This document shows, piece by piece, positions 41,901-54,900 of a stretch of DNA of 64,000 nt (positions are counted from its first letter, which is position 1; every line of letters begins with the position of its first letter). This DNA comes from Salminus brasiliensis. Its lineage: Eukaryota; Chordata; Actinopteri; Characiformes; Bryconidae. The translations under genes and the position numbers were made by a program. The stretch covers positions 10,067,449 through 10,131,448 of the forward strand of contig NC_132891.1 in NCBI RefSeq assembly GCF_030463535.1, read 5' to 3'. A model generated the notes under the pieces. It worked only from the letters and a program-made list of their open reading frames with translations. It ran no database searches and was not told the origin of the DNA.

Positions 41901-44900
41901 TCAGATACTTTTGGGATAAGTTAAGGAGTTGGGCATGAGGTGATCCTGACCTCACTAACACTGTCCATCAAATGCTCGCAGCAATGCTCCAAAATGTGGG
42001 AGAAGCCTTCCCTGGAGAGTTAGGAGAGAACGTTACTCCACTAAAAGCAGGGTAAACTCTTTTCAATACCCTTGACTTCAGAAGAAACAGTGAATGACCA
42101 GATGTCCCGATACTTTTGTCCACTTAAGACAGGTACACCAAGATGCACTTAAGACTGTGTAGATGACTGACAGTATGACATGAGGGAGATTAGCCTGCTG
42201 AAATAAATAGCTAAATGAATAGCGCAGTTGTCTAGGTGAAAGGATGTACTTTAGAAGATATGGCACTGATCCGATACCTGGTACAAAAAAAAATCTTAGA
42301 TTGAATATTAGAGAAAATAATAATCGGATCTAATAATAAATATGGTCTGAAAAACAGCAAAGAACTGCATGCATCGATGCAAAATGCAAAAAATGTGAAG
42401 TAGGTCACATGATAACATCAATAACCACATGGTAATGTCACGTGAAGACAGTGGGTTTAGGGGCTATACACACAGGGCTGTACTGTAGGGTAGTTATGCT
42501 TGCATTTCGGATTGAAAAGTAGATTGGAGGAAAACCAACGTTGGCACGTACATGCATTGTTATCGCTGCTAAACCAGTGTGGGTTAGCGTCTAGTTGAAG
42601 CGTTGAAGCAACAGATTTAGCATCACACCTAGAATTGTAGGGTAGACCAGTTATATTCTGGGACCTTATGGTTCACTATGTAACTGCTGCCCCCAAATGA
42701 GTTGTTGGCTAAATTGAAGTAAAACTTCACATTAAAACTCAGTTTCAGATGCACTTGTATTGGTCACCCATCAGCCACAATTTTGACACGTTCGACTGTT
42801 TCTCTGCACACACTGTTAGCCTCCCTTCACCCTGTTATTCTATGGTCAGGACCCCAAAGGACCACCGCAGAGCAGGTGTATTATTTGGGTGGTGGGTCAT
42901 TCTCATTACTGCAGTGACACTGATGTGGTGGTGGTTGTGTTAGTGTGAGCATGTGTGTTGTGATGCTACGAGTGGATCAGGCACAGCGGTGCTATTATAA
43001 CCATGTCCAAATGTTTGTGGACACCCCTTTTAATGAATGCATTCAGCTGCTAATGAATGCTTTAAAGGTGCATCCATTGGTGACACAGATGTGCAAATGC
43101 ACACACACACACACACACACACAGCTCGTCGAGTCCCTGAAGAGAAGTATTGCCAGTAGAATAGGACTCTCTGGAGCAGATAAACATGAACCTATTGACA
43201 CCATGCCTAATGCCAGGTGTGGCTTAGAGGGGTATAAAGCCCCCCAGAATTGATCTGTGTAAATTGTTTCTAATATAATCTTCATGAAAATAGTATTTTT
43301 TACTTCTTTTCGTTTTATTTCTACACAAATAGCTTAATATGTTCATTATGCCTCTATCCTTATCTACCCTGTTAGAGGTAAAGTCTGAGGTAAACTGAGG
43401 TTCCACTGTTAGAGAAACTGGGCAGCTAAATTAAGCATTTGTTTATAGTAAGGCTGTTCCCTGTAAATGCATTTTTACTAAATTTGGCAGCCCATCATAA
43501 CCATGATATTTAGCCTCCTGTTTTTCCCTCTGCACCTAGCCGGCTAATGGGGTTTAATATTGATTAATGTTTCCAATCAGTTCAATAAAATTCATTTGGT
43601 TTGTCAGTTGAGGTAGGAAGACTTTTAGTAGTCTGAGAATCATGTGTCCAAATGTAATTGATTATCTGATTGGAAACATTACAATTTTATAAATAAACTG
43701 TATCTTAAACACAATAAAGAGCGAATAACTGAAAATATCTGCACAGTTTAAAAGGTGAAATGGGGATGCTGATTTCAGATGAGTGGTAAAAATGTTGCAA
43801 GTTTTCAGTTACTTTCATTTGATTATAATTAACTATAATAAACAAAGGAATACTAAAACAGAAGTAATACAAATCATCTTAAACGACACGATACCCAAGT
43901 AAAAATACAGTAACAGACAGTAGGTGTTAATCACATGTTCAGTATATCAGAGCTCAGAACAGTATGTATTTTCACAGCACAAACATTGAACAATATTGTT
44001 CTCACATTGTCAGCACCCATAAAAAGAGTGCTCTCCAAACTACAGAATCCCAATTAAGATCCTTATACACTTTTTACCAGAATTTAATTACAAACTGTAC
44101 AGATTATAAATTCTCATAGCATAAAAGTGGAAAACTAAATGTAATTATTTGTTACTTTTTAGTTTTTACTCTTTAAAACAAATGTTAACAGATATGTTGT
44201 ATGATTTTGCAGATGAGGCCAGCAGCATAACCAACAGGGCATAAACCATTGCAATGTACAAACTTTGACAAACTTTTCATTCCACCTTAAATGGGGTAAT
44301 GTACAAAAAATATTTAGAAAATGGGTGTATTTTTATTGAGGGTGTATTTTTATTGAGATACACAACCATTACACTGGGTGTAAATACCCAGTGTAATGGT
44401 TGTGTATCTCAATAAAAATACACCCATTTTCTAAATATTTTCTGTACATTGCAAATTTCAGTATTCATGGATGTTAAAAGAATTTAAACTTCTGCTTCTT
44501 CTGCTCATGTAGTTTGTTTTTCAACAAAGCAATAATCAAGACTGGGATTTGGTATCGGTTGTTGTTAGTAACAAGCTGAACTTCTTGCAAGTGAATGTTT
44601 AAGAGGTGCTTTGATGGTGGTTATAAGAAACAAAAAACGAAAACAGTTAGTAAAGTGTTGATACTAACAGTTAGATAGTTAGTTAGATAGCCTTGTACTG
44701 AACACTAAATGTGGGTTTGGCTACAGTCGTAGCATTTTGGCACAGGTAGACCATGATATCATTAGATTCTTCTAAGACACTGCTAAGAAACCAGGAGCTT
44801 CGAGCAGAAGAAGCACAAGCTGCTCCAAGTGGTAACAAATATCAGGTAGTTTCTGCCAGTTAATGTTTCCCATAGCTAAATGTAATTTGGTGAAATTAAA

Positions 44901-47900
44901 ACCAATTCCTTTACCAGAAGCAGTGTACTTTTTTACCTTTTTACCGTCTGTTGTTTGTGGGCATTTTCAGGAAACCTTTAGCAGTGATTGATTGAACGGC
45001 TAAGATAGCAGCAGCGAAAACACCACTAAATCAATCTGTACATTTGTTTAGCTACTGATAACCTCTACACATCCTACCGGTTGCTGTTGGTTGTTTTACG
45101 CTGGCTCATTCCCTTACCTTTAGACCTTGGTCACATTCTTATATCATAGACCATCATGACCGATCATTTTAGGGACTTCAGGATGTTCCTTTAGACAGTA
45201 GAGTTACATAGTTGGATAAATGGACAAAAAAGTAGTCAAATAGATTGTGGTCATGTAGATTATTTGGATTCTGAATTGTTCTCTGAACAGTGACATGCAA
45301 AAGTTTGGGCACTCTATCTCTAACAGTAACATATCTGTTTCTGTAGACAGGTAAGTAAAAGATGACCTGATTTTTACAAGTTAAAAATACAGCATTTCTT
45401 TAATGTTTTGGAAAAGGGTCTGAAGCGGAGGTTTGGACACCCTGCATGGTCAGTATTTAGTAACTCTCCCTTTGGAACACCTCTGGTCCTGTAAGATTCT
45501 TGGTCTCTCTGGTTTGCACTACTCCTTTGAGGTCTATCCGCAGATTTTCAATGATTCTTAGGTTGAGGGACTGTGTTGGCTTTCTGCTTGCACCTCTAAA
45601 AGTAGTCCATTGTGGTTTTGAGGTGTGTGGAAGATCATTATCCCGCTGTAGAACCGTCAGCTTAATAAATGCTCAGGAGTAAATTTGACAATGATTTTGA
45701 ACAAGCCATAGCCATAAGAAGCTAATTAGAGTCTGAGATCTTATCTGATAGTGCTCAGATCTTATGGGGTGCCCAAACTTTTGCATGGTGCCTCTTTCTT
45801 TTTTTACTCTAAAATGGTACAAAATAAAAATAATACACTAATCTTGCTTCAGGTGGTGAAAAGAATGTTTCACCTTTAACTTTAAGCCTTTTGGAGGTCA
45901 GATCGTCTTCTACATCTTCTTCTGACCAGGGTGGTTGCCCAAACTTTTGCATTACACTGTATAAGGCATTGATTGAATAATATCAAATCTGTTTTGATAC
46001 ACCAGTAAAGGTTTGACTGTAATCTAAGGATGCTACAATTCTTATACTGGAATATTAGTTAATTATTTAGTTACATTTCTTGGTCCAGCTTGGTGAAAGC
46101 CCAATGTTAGAAGACTGTTTTGAATGGTTGTCTGACCTTAATGGTCTTTGGAATATTTTTTAAAACAATGGACTTCGTTGTACTGTTGTCCAAATTGTCC
46201 ATTGTAAATATATAAGTCCTAATTGCTGTTGTAACAGCACCTGTTACACATATCAGCATTAAACAAATATTAATATGTATATTGTGACAACTTCACTTGT
46301 ACCACTGTATGTAGATTCTCCAGTGTCTAGATTTGTTAATGGCTTTGCCACAGACTGAAATCCTCAGCTAAATCGTATGTGACCATGTGCGCCTTAAGTG
46401 TTTTTAGCCTGAGCAAGTTACACATAGCCATTGTAACACCCCCCCCCCCCCTAGTTTCAGTTGTAGAAGTGGTGTATGGTTCGTTGTTATGGTTTTAAAG
46501 TCTTCTGGCAGGAAATCAGTCTCACACTTATCACATCACATCTCTCACACCCTTTCTAGACACTAACTGTGTGATATGTTGCACTTTTTTATTTTTTCGA
46601 ATTTCTAATTTTTACCCTTTTTTTCTCCACTTTCGATGGCCAGTTGCCTAACCCATATTCTCCCCCATCACATGCAATTCTCCCGACACAGGGTGATAGG
46701 GTAAAGGCCGACACAAGCCTCCTTCATCACATACACAGCCAGCTAGTCAGCGTCTCTTTTTCTGAACTGCTGCTGATGCAACCGGGCAACCAACTCGCTA
46801 GGAGGAAAGAGCCGTGTACCCGGCTCTGACCCCAGTTATGAGGGGAGAAAGCGCCACACTATGAAAAGAACAAGGCCAATTGGGATTCAAAATAGTGATC
46901 CTCGGGTCATAGTGGCAGCGCCTTATTCTGCTGGACCTCTCGGGGACCATATTGCATTTTTTAGTGGCAGTCTTTTTTTTTAAATCAATTTTGATCTTAT
47001 GATGGACTTTTATTTACGATTAAATATTAATCATAATAACATATTTTGATACCATATTGATATTAAAAAAATTGCAGTACACTGGTGTCGGGGGCATCTG
47101 TGAGATATGGAGATTATGTGGGGGTTAGGTAATTGGCAGTCCAATTTAGGGAGAAAATGGGTGAAAATCTGACAAAATATATGCTTTTTTTTGCAAATTT
47201 ACATTCAAATTTACCAGTTAGTATATATGTTTTTTGTGTATCCGTCCTTTGAAATCCACACAGTCTACACAGCATTGATGAATAACACTAATGAGTCATT
47301 TAACGTTCATTTACTTAAGGTTTCAAAAATCACTAGAAAATATGGCTGTGCACATTTTACCTGTGAATACAGTCAAGTCAAAGCCAAGAGGTTTTTATTG
47401 TCATTTCAGCTTTGTTTAAGTACACAGTGGAATGAAATGACGTTTTTTCCAGAACAGGGGTGCAACATGGAACAAAACAAGAGCAAAACAATGAAGTACA
47501 AGACAGACTGCAGAGTGCAACGTGCAGATGTAGGTGACAACATTAACTAGAAAGACAATACAGTAAAAACCATAAATATGACTCATTTCTGAGTAGATAA
47601 AGTGTGTATATGGTGCATAGATATTTAACATGCTATGACATTATATGCAGGCAGCTTATAACACACATGAAACACAGCAGGTACTGAGGTAGAAGTGTAA
47701 CATATATAAATATGATGCAGACAGTAGTGCTATGAGTAGTGGTGGTGGTGGGGGGGGGGGTCAGTTCAGTCTCTGTGAGTTTAAAAGTCTGACTGCTTGT
47801 GGGACAAAGCTATTGCAGAGCTGTGCAGTGACAGCACGGATGCTCCTGTACCTTCTGCCAGATGGCAGCAGTGAAAAAAAGTCCATGTGAGGGATGAGTG

Positions 47901-49921
47901 GGGTTCTTCACAATGCTGATGGCCTTACGGGTGCAGCGTGTGGTGTGAATGTCTGTGACAGAGAGTCCATGTCTGTGGGAGAGAGACCCCTATGATCATC
48001 TCAGCTGTCCTCACTATTTGCTGTAGGGTCTTGCGGTCTGAGGCATTGCAATTCCCAAACCAGGCGATGATGCAGCTGCTCAGGATGCTCCCCACAGTCC
48101 CCCCTGTAGAACATTGCAATTCTGCAAATTTCAATTCATGTTTGGAAACTTCATGGAACTGCATGAACGTCTCTTTTGGCATTGGAATCTGATGCTTTGG
48201 GCAGCGCCTGGTTAAGTTTTACTTTTTATTACTGTTTATTTGCATAATTAAAAAATAACACATCAAATTTGTGCCCTAAAACATGCATATGTTTTTTTCC
48301 TGTAATATTTTACTCTTTACAACAAATAATTTTAACACAATAATGTTGGAATATTCCTGTAATATTGCACTATATGACCAAAATCCCAAAATCAAAGGTA
48401 TTTAAAAAGATTGTGTCCTGCTTCTGTTGGAGTAACTATCTCTACTGTGTCTGGAAGGTTTTCTGCTAGATTTTGGAGAAGCATTGCTGTGAGGATTTGA
48501 TTACATTTAGCAACAAGAACGTCAGTGAGGTCAGGAGGTTGGATGATCACCACCCCACCTCATCCCAAAAGTATTAGACGTAGCATAATCATTCCAGAGA
48601 ACACAAGTCCACTGCTCCACAGCTCAAAGCTGGGGGGCTTCATACCCCTCTATTCGACACCTGGCATTAGGCATGGAGCCAATATTATAAATTTTGTTCA
48701 TTGGAATCTTACCCAAACATCTGTTCATTAAACACTGATGGTAAATGGTAACAATATTCACTAAATATTGATTCAGTGAGTGAATTAAATATAACAGTGT
48801 ATGACCGTGTTGCTCAAAGGTTAGTTAGATAGGCTACATCCCATTTTAAAATCATTGTGGCTAAAGTCAAACCAATAGCGTTTGTAACAATTTTGGCTTT
48901 TTAAATATTACCAGTGAAGTACATGCTGGACTTACAGATAATAAAATAATAATAATACATTTCTGCAGTAAAATATTAAGTAGGCTTATCAGAAACACAG
49001 TGGGCTTATTCGGTACCAGGGAGCTATTTTCTTATTTATAAAATTTGCTCTATGTAGCACCACAAATTGAAAAATGCAACTGAAAAAAGGCTTTCCCCCT
49101 TCACATGTTGGTCATTGGTTTTTGTATACAGCTGGACTTTGGTAAAAAAAAAATCAGTTTATAGTTGTTGCAGTGTTCCCTCGGTGGAAATCTCATCATT
49201 TTCAGGTTCATGCGAACCCTGAGTTCCCCCCAATTATAAATAATGACATTAAATAATAATATAATATAATAAATATGTTCTGAAGAAGCTCATTCTGTCC
49301 AGACAACAGCAAAATGCTTTGGAAATGGAAGGGGTTTCTTTAGGGTCATATTTGTAAAATAAGACTATGATTAATTGCACAGAATAATGTGATTAATGGT
49401 GAGTGTTTATTATAGTCATTCATCATTTATTCATTTTAATTAGCTAAATCACTTTTAGTGGAATTCAGGTATAATGGCAGTTGTCCGTTCAGATTGAGAT
49501 TGAGTGCATATGCAGCAGGATTTATCCGGCACTCCAGATGCTTATGATAGAAGATCTTTTGTGAACATGAGGCAAATTGCATGTTTATTTTTGTAGCAAA
49601 AGTCTTAAGCCGGTGTATTTTGGTCTGTATTTAATATTGAAGGCCATAATCTGGGATTTTAGAATAGTGTTTTTATTCCTGATACTAAAGGGAAGGAAGT
49701 AGAGTGCCCTCCTCGACGCAGAGCTCTAAGTCAAAAACCCTGTCAGGTGTAAGGGAACGGTAGGGTGCCACTAACTGGTCTATTTTCTTGCTGCCCACTT
49801 CTGCAATGTGGGTGTGAAGTCCCCCCACCCCCGTGAGATCCAGTTGGAACTGGAAATTTCTAGCCACTGCTGGCTCCCTGCCCACTCCCACAGCCCAGCC
49901 TCTGTCAGCAGCGTTTCCGGA

Positions 49922-49956
<35 letters not shown>

Positions 49957-51942
49957 GAGTGAGATAGAGAGACAGAGAGAGAGAGATGAGGGGTGGAGAC
50001 AGGGAGCTGGGGGGCAGCACAGATATGCGAAGTGACAAAAGGAAGCCATGTGGATAGCTGCATGTACAGGATAGACCGTTCACTGTTAATAATTCATGCT
50101 CAGGAGCAAGGTTTCATTTGGTACAGCGTCAAAGGGGAAACAACGATACTGTCGAAGACAGAAGTTGTGGCTTTGTGTTTTTAATTACAGGAAATTACTG
50201 AGGTTCAAAGTGACCCAAGAACCATTTGTCAGAACCATCTGTTATGATGCCAAAAGATTATGATATGAGGTGAATGGCCATTACATTACATAGGCTGCTC
50301 TACACCAGATGTTTGTCATACTCTTTTTTTTATTTTGATTTTGTAAGCCACAGGCTAGACGTTTCTCAGAGTTCACTGAGAAAAAAGATTCTCTTATTTA
50401 GACTAGCTGTGATTTGGTCATCGAGAGCCCCATACCCTGCGCAATTTTATGTTTTCTCTACTCCTGATACACCTGATCCAACAAATCATCGAATAATAGA
50501 CCCTTGGAAGGCCGAAGTATGTGTCTTTGAGCTGGGAAATACCAAAATACTATAAACACACACAACATGTCAATGCACATAATATGATATAATATCAATG
50601 TATATAATAATGCACATAAGGCTTACTGAACAGCTTTTTTGAGTGACCTGAACTTCCAAATGCCCTCCAGTAGTCTGTTTTACTGTTTATACACTCATGT
50701 TTATACAACTCACAAATGGTTCTTTCAGCAATGCCACAAAAGAACCGTATTTGGTTCTGTAAAGACCTATGTTAGTCCAACATCCTGCCCTCACTAATGC
50801 TCTTGTCGCTGAATGTAATCCACTCACTCTAGTAAAATAGAATACCGTCCCTGGACAGTAGAGAGAGTTACTCCAATAAAAGCAGGACAAACTTTTTGTC
50901 CATATAGTGTATGTGTACACATATGTGACTGCACTGACTGCCCTCGCAAAAGAGTGTACAGGTCTGTGTATTTCAGATAAACATTAAATTGTAAATTGTA
51001 GTGTGTTTTGCCACATTTCCATTTTTACAGCCATGCTGTGCTGTGAAATTGTCAATTTCTAAATTACAAAACAAAACAAACCATGGCCACATTAGTAGTA
51101 CAGCCCCGTCTGAATTTAGTAAAGTAGCTTAGAGCCTCTCTCAACAGACTGTTTTGTCATGCTCAGAGATTCAGAATTTACGAATGGAAGATTCATTTTA
51201 AAATCAATATCATATGGAGCAGATTTTAAACCATCATTATGATAATTCCCACCAAACATCTGGGGAACTACTCAGAGAGAAGTTTGTGTAAAGAAGAAAT
51301 GAGCTTCCTGCAATCCTGCAGAAATTAGTTCTAAATTGAATGGGCATGCTAGACTGGCTTCTTTTGGTCCGTGTCATAAAACCATTTCATGGACCATTTG
51401 GAGCCGGAAAGAAACAACTTAAATAAATAGGTTTTTAATTAGAGCTGCACAAAAAGATTGCATCCATATCGGTTTTGGATGGATGTTCAGATTTTACCAG
51501 TATTACAAGCCGATATTTTACGGTAAATGTATTTTACACCTAAAGAGCAGAATATTTCGGTGGTGCTGGTCAACTGTGCTATCAATACACTATACGTCCA
51601 ACTGTAGTCTACACTATATGGACTATATAAAAAGTATTGGGACACCGGCTCATTCATTGTTTCTTCTAAAATCAAGGGTATTAAGAAAGAGTTTATCCTG
51701 CTTTCTAGACTGTTTCTACTGTCCAGGGAAGAAGGACTTCTACTAGATTTTGGAGTGCTGCTGTGACAAGAGCATTAGTGAGGTCCGGATGTTGGATGAT
51801 CACCACCGCACCTCATCCCCAGCTTCCCAACTCACTGATGGGGAGCTTTATACCCGGATAGCCGGCACCTGGCATTAGGCATAGTGCCAATAGGCTTTTG
51901 TCCTATTCTTTAGCCAGTACTTCTCTACAGGATCTAGATAAG

Positions 51943-51986
<44 letters not shown>

Positions 51987-54900
51987 ACATCTGTGTCAGC
52001 AATGGGTGCAACTTAAAGTAGCTGAATGCATTCACTCGAAGGAGTGTCTATATGTAAACATATATAGTGTATAGATGTCACAGTTTCTACAATAATAAAT
52101 GCTTATGTTTTGGTATCAGCATCAACAACTTTTCCATACTTAGGACAAAATATATACCAGAAATTGTGTGTATTTGTGACCGTAGCTAGTTCTTGGTTAT
52201 GTAGCCTTTTAAAAAACAAAGCTGACAAATCAGCGACTGCCAGCAAAAAATAAATACTCCAGCTAACTTCTTATCTTTTTGGTGTGAGATCTGATTGGCT
52301 CCTCACGGCGCAAAGTACACAAAATTGTCAAACCTGAAGAGGTCCAAAGTCTGGCTGTGGTGGTCAAAAGTGGACGACCACAATGGCCGATGCCTTAAAC
52401 GTATGACTTTTTGTAATTACTGTGATCTTGACAAACATGTAGGCTGAAGCAGTCACTACAGCTAGCTCACAAGAAAGCTTATGAATAGTTTCCGTCTTAA
52501 TTTTTCCCCCCATGTCTAATTCTTACTGTCACAGGTAGTACATAGAGATACGGTATGTTTAGAACTAAGCTCTTAAAGTTCAACAGTGCGTTACATGTGT
52601 TATATGACATCCATTGCAACACTATGGTAGATTTTAGTATCTAATCCAAAAACCTTGATTATAATATTAAAAAGTACATGCCAACATTTTATATTTATTT
52701 GTGTATTTATTTATTTATACATTCATTACATATTGTTAAAACACATGAGTAATAAAAGTCTGATCAAATGTCATTTCTATGTATAGGGAGGAGGAGGAGA
52801 AGGAGGAGGAGGAATTAGGACGTAGTACATCTCCGAATATTAATTTGATTAAACTGATTTTGATATTTAGTCATTTAGTTTCTAACATCTGATCACTAAT
52901 GGAACCTTGAAAGGCATTTTTTGGCTATTTCATATACCTTCTGACACTGTCCATAGAAGCTCTTATGACCCTTTGCGTCCCACAGTTTGCAAATACATAG
53001 ATGGTTAAACCAATCATTTTTCTTCACAGAAATCTGTTCGGCATCAAAACCTACTTTAAACACTTTTTAAATCTTTTTTTTTTCTTGACTAAGCTATTTC
53101 TTGTGGTATAGTGTTGCAGATGCTTTCATTACATCAATTTCCCACATCTGTGTGAAGCAGTAGCAACCATATGTTATGTGTTTCTGAACAGTTTGCATAT
53201 AAATCACATTATTGCTTTTTATAGTAGTTTATTTCCTTTGAAATATCCCGTCTTTCATTTCATTTCCTGTCACTACTATTTCTTCTACTTTATTTAGCTC
53301 ATGAACTGCTTTACTGAAATCACTGACAGTCGTCATGGAGTAGTTTTTTTAAAAACTGGGGTGCAAAGACCTCATGTAGGGTCTTATTTTTCCCTGTTCA
53401 GTTTGGGGATCTTTTCTATGTAGCTTTGCTAATAGTGCCACCCAGAGGTGAAAAGGTGCATTACATTATTTAAGGCATGGATTTCTTCATTATTATCTAT
53501 TAACTGGCAGATGAAGTTCGTCCTAGTTAAAGCTCAATTAATCATTTCTCGTTCTGATTGACACCTTTGCTATGATTTCACCTGGTCAACTGAGGCATAA
53601 AAAGTGCTTGATTTCGAGAGACAGGTGCACTTCATGCCTGAGCATCTCCTCTGCTTTATTATTATTGTTTCTAAAAGACATGCACGTGTTGGCAAGTTTG
53701 TTATTATGCGTACACATCTGGACTTGTTACATGTCTGAAGTGAGCTGTGTTTTGTGCTCTGTCACCAGTGATTCCAGTAGCAGCTCCAGTGACGAGTCGC
53801 CAGCTCGATCTGTTCAGTCGGCTGCTGTACCTGCTCCTTCATCTCAGCCCCTGCCTCTACTGGACAAGGATGAGCCTCGTAAAAGCTTTGGAATCAAGGT
53901 GCAAAACCTCCCAGTGCGCTCAACAGGTAATATAATGATGATAAGAAAACAAATTCTGTGCATTTTGTGCATTGCTTACTTACTGTCCTATCTTAAGCAT
54001 GTACTTTGTACATCTTGTAGAAGTTCACACATGTTTTGTGGAGTTTTTTTTAATCCTCTTTATCTTGATTTGAATGAAATTCTTCCTAAAAAAATGGTCT
54101 TGAAATAATGTTTATTTATGAATCCAAATTGCAGATACAAGCCTGAAAGATGGTCTTTTCCACGAGTTTAAGAAGCACGGCAAAGTGACATCTGTCCAGA
54201 TTCATGGTGCTTCTGAAGAACGATATGGACTTGTCTTCTTTCGTCAACAGGAGGACCAGGAGAAAGCTCTTACTGCATCAAAGGGGAAGCTTTTTTTTGG
54301 GATGCAAATTGATGTTACTGCTTGGACTGGCCCTGGTTAGTTAAAAAAAAACACAGGTGTTTGCTGCTTTTGTAGGCAACTGGTGTCAGGCAGGAGTGGG
54401 TGTTGATTAGCAATTTGCATGATATTAGATGCAATGCAATGAGCACATTTTGACATGTATGGACAAAAGTATTGGGACATCTACACATCACACTTACAGG
54501 AGCTTTTATGACACCCCATTCTAAGTTTATAGGCATTAATATGGAGTTGGTGCCCCTTTGCAGCAGGTCTGAACCTCTACAGTTATTGAGTCAGCAGAGC
54601 TTTCACCAATTGACTTGTTGCAACGGTGGCTTCTATTACAGAACCACGCTGGAGTTCAGAGAGCGCTTTAGAAACACCCATTCTTTAACTAATGTGCGTA
54701 AATGCAGACTGCATGGCTAGGTGCTTGTCCCATTGTCCCATTGCCAAAGGTGTCTTACACAATCAAAGATTAAGAGGCGTATCCTAATATTTTTATCCAT
54801 ATTGTGCATTATATACATATTATGTTATAATTGCAAATGTTACATTCTGCAATTATATCTTAATATTTTTAACATTTCACAAAATAAATGACACTTTTAA

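Larger units (their letters stand above)
40000..53768 (+). other. spen: spen intron 3 (13.8 kb)
   Basis: The largest intron in the window. It carries at least five copies or fragments of the cactatatggacaaaag MITE, a TIR transposon (45287-45961), a SINE, a LINE tail, a 62-bp hairpin and several microsatellites. I see no coding exon. The stretches 40100-41780, 43260-44290 and 52080-53700 show nothing definite. Confidence 0.7.

Noticed and set aside
49685-50083. 132-codon minus-strand frame rich in Ser-Leu
   Set aside because: Largely translated GA microsatellite.
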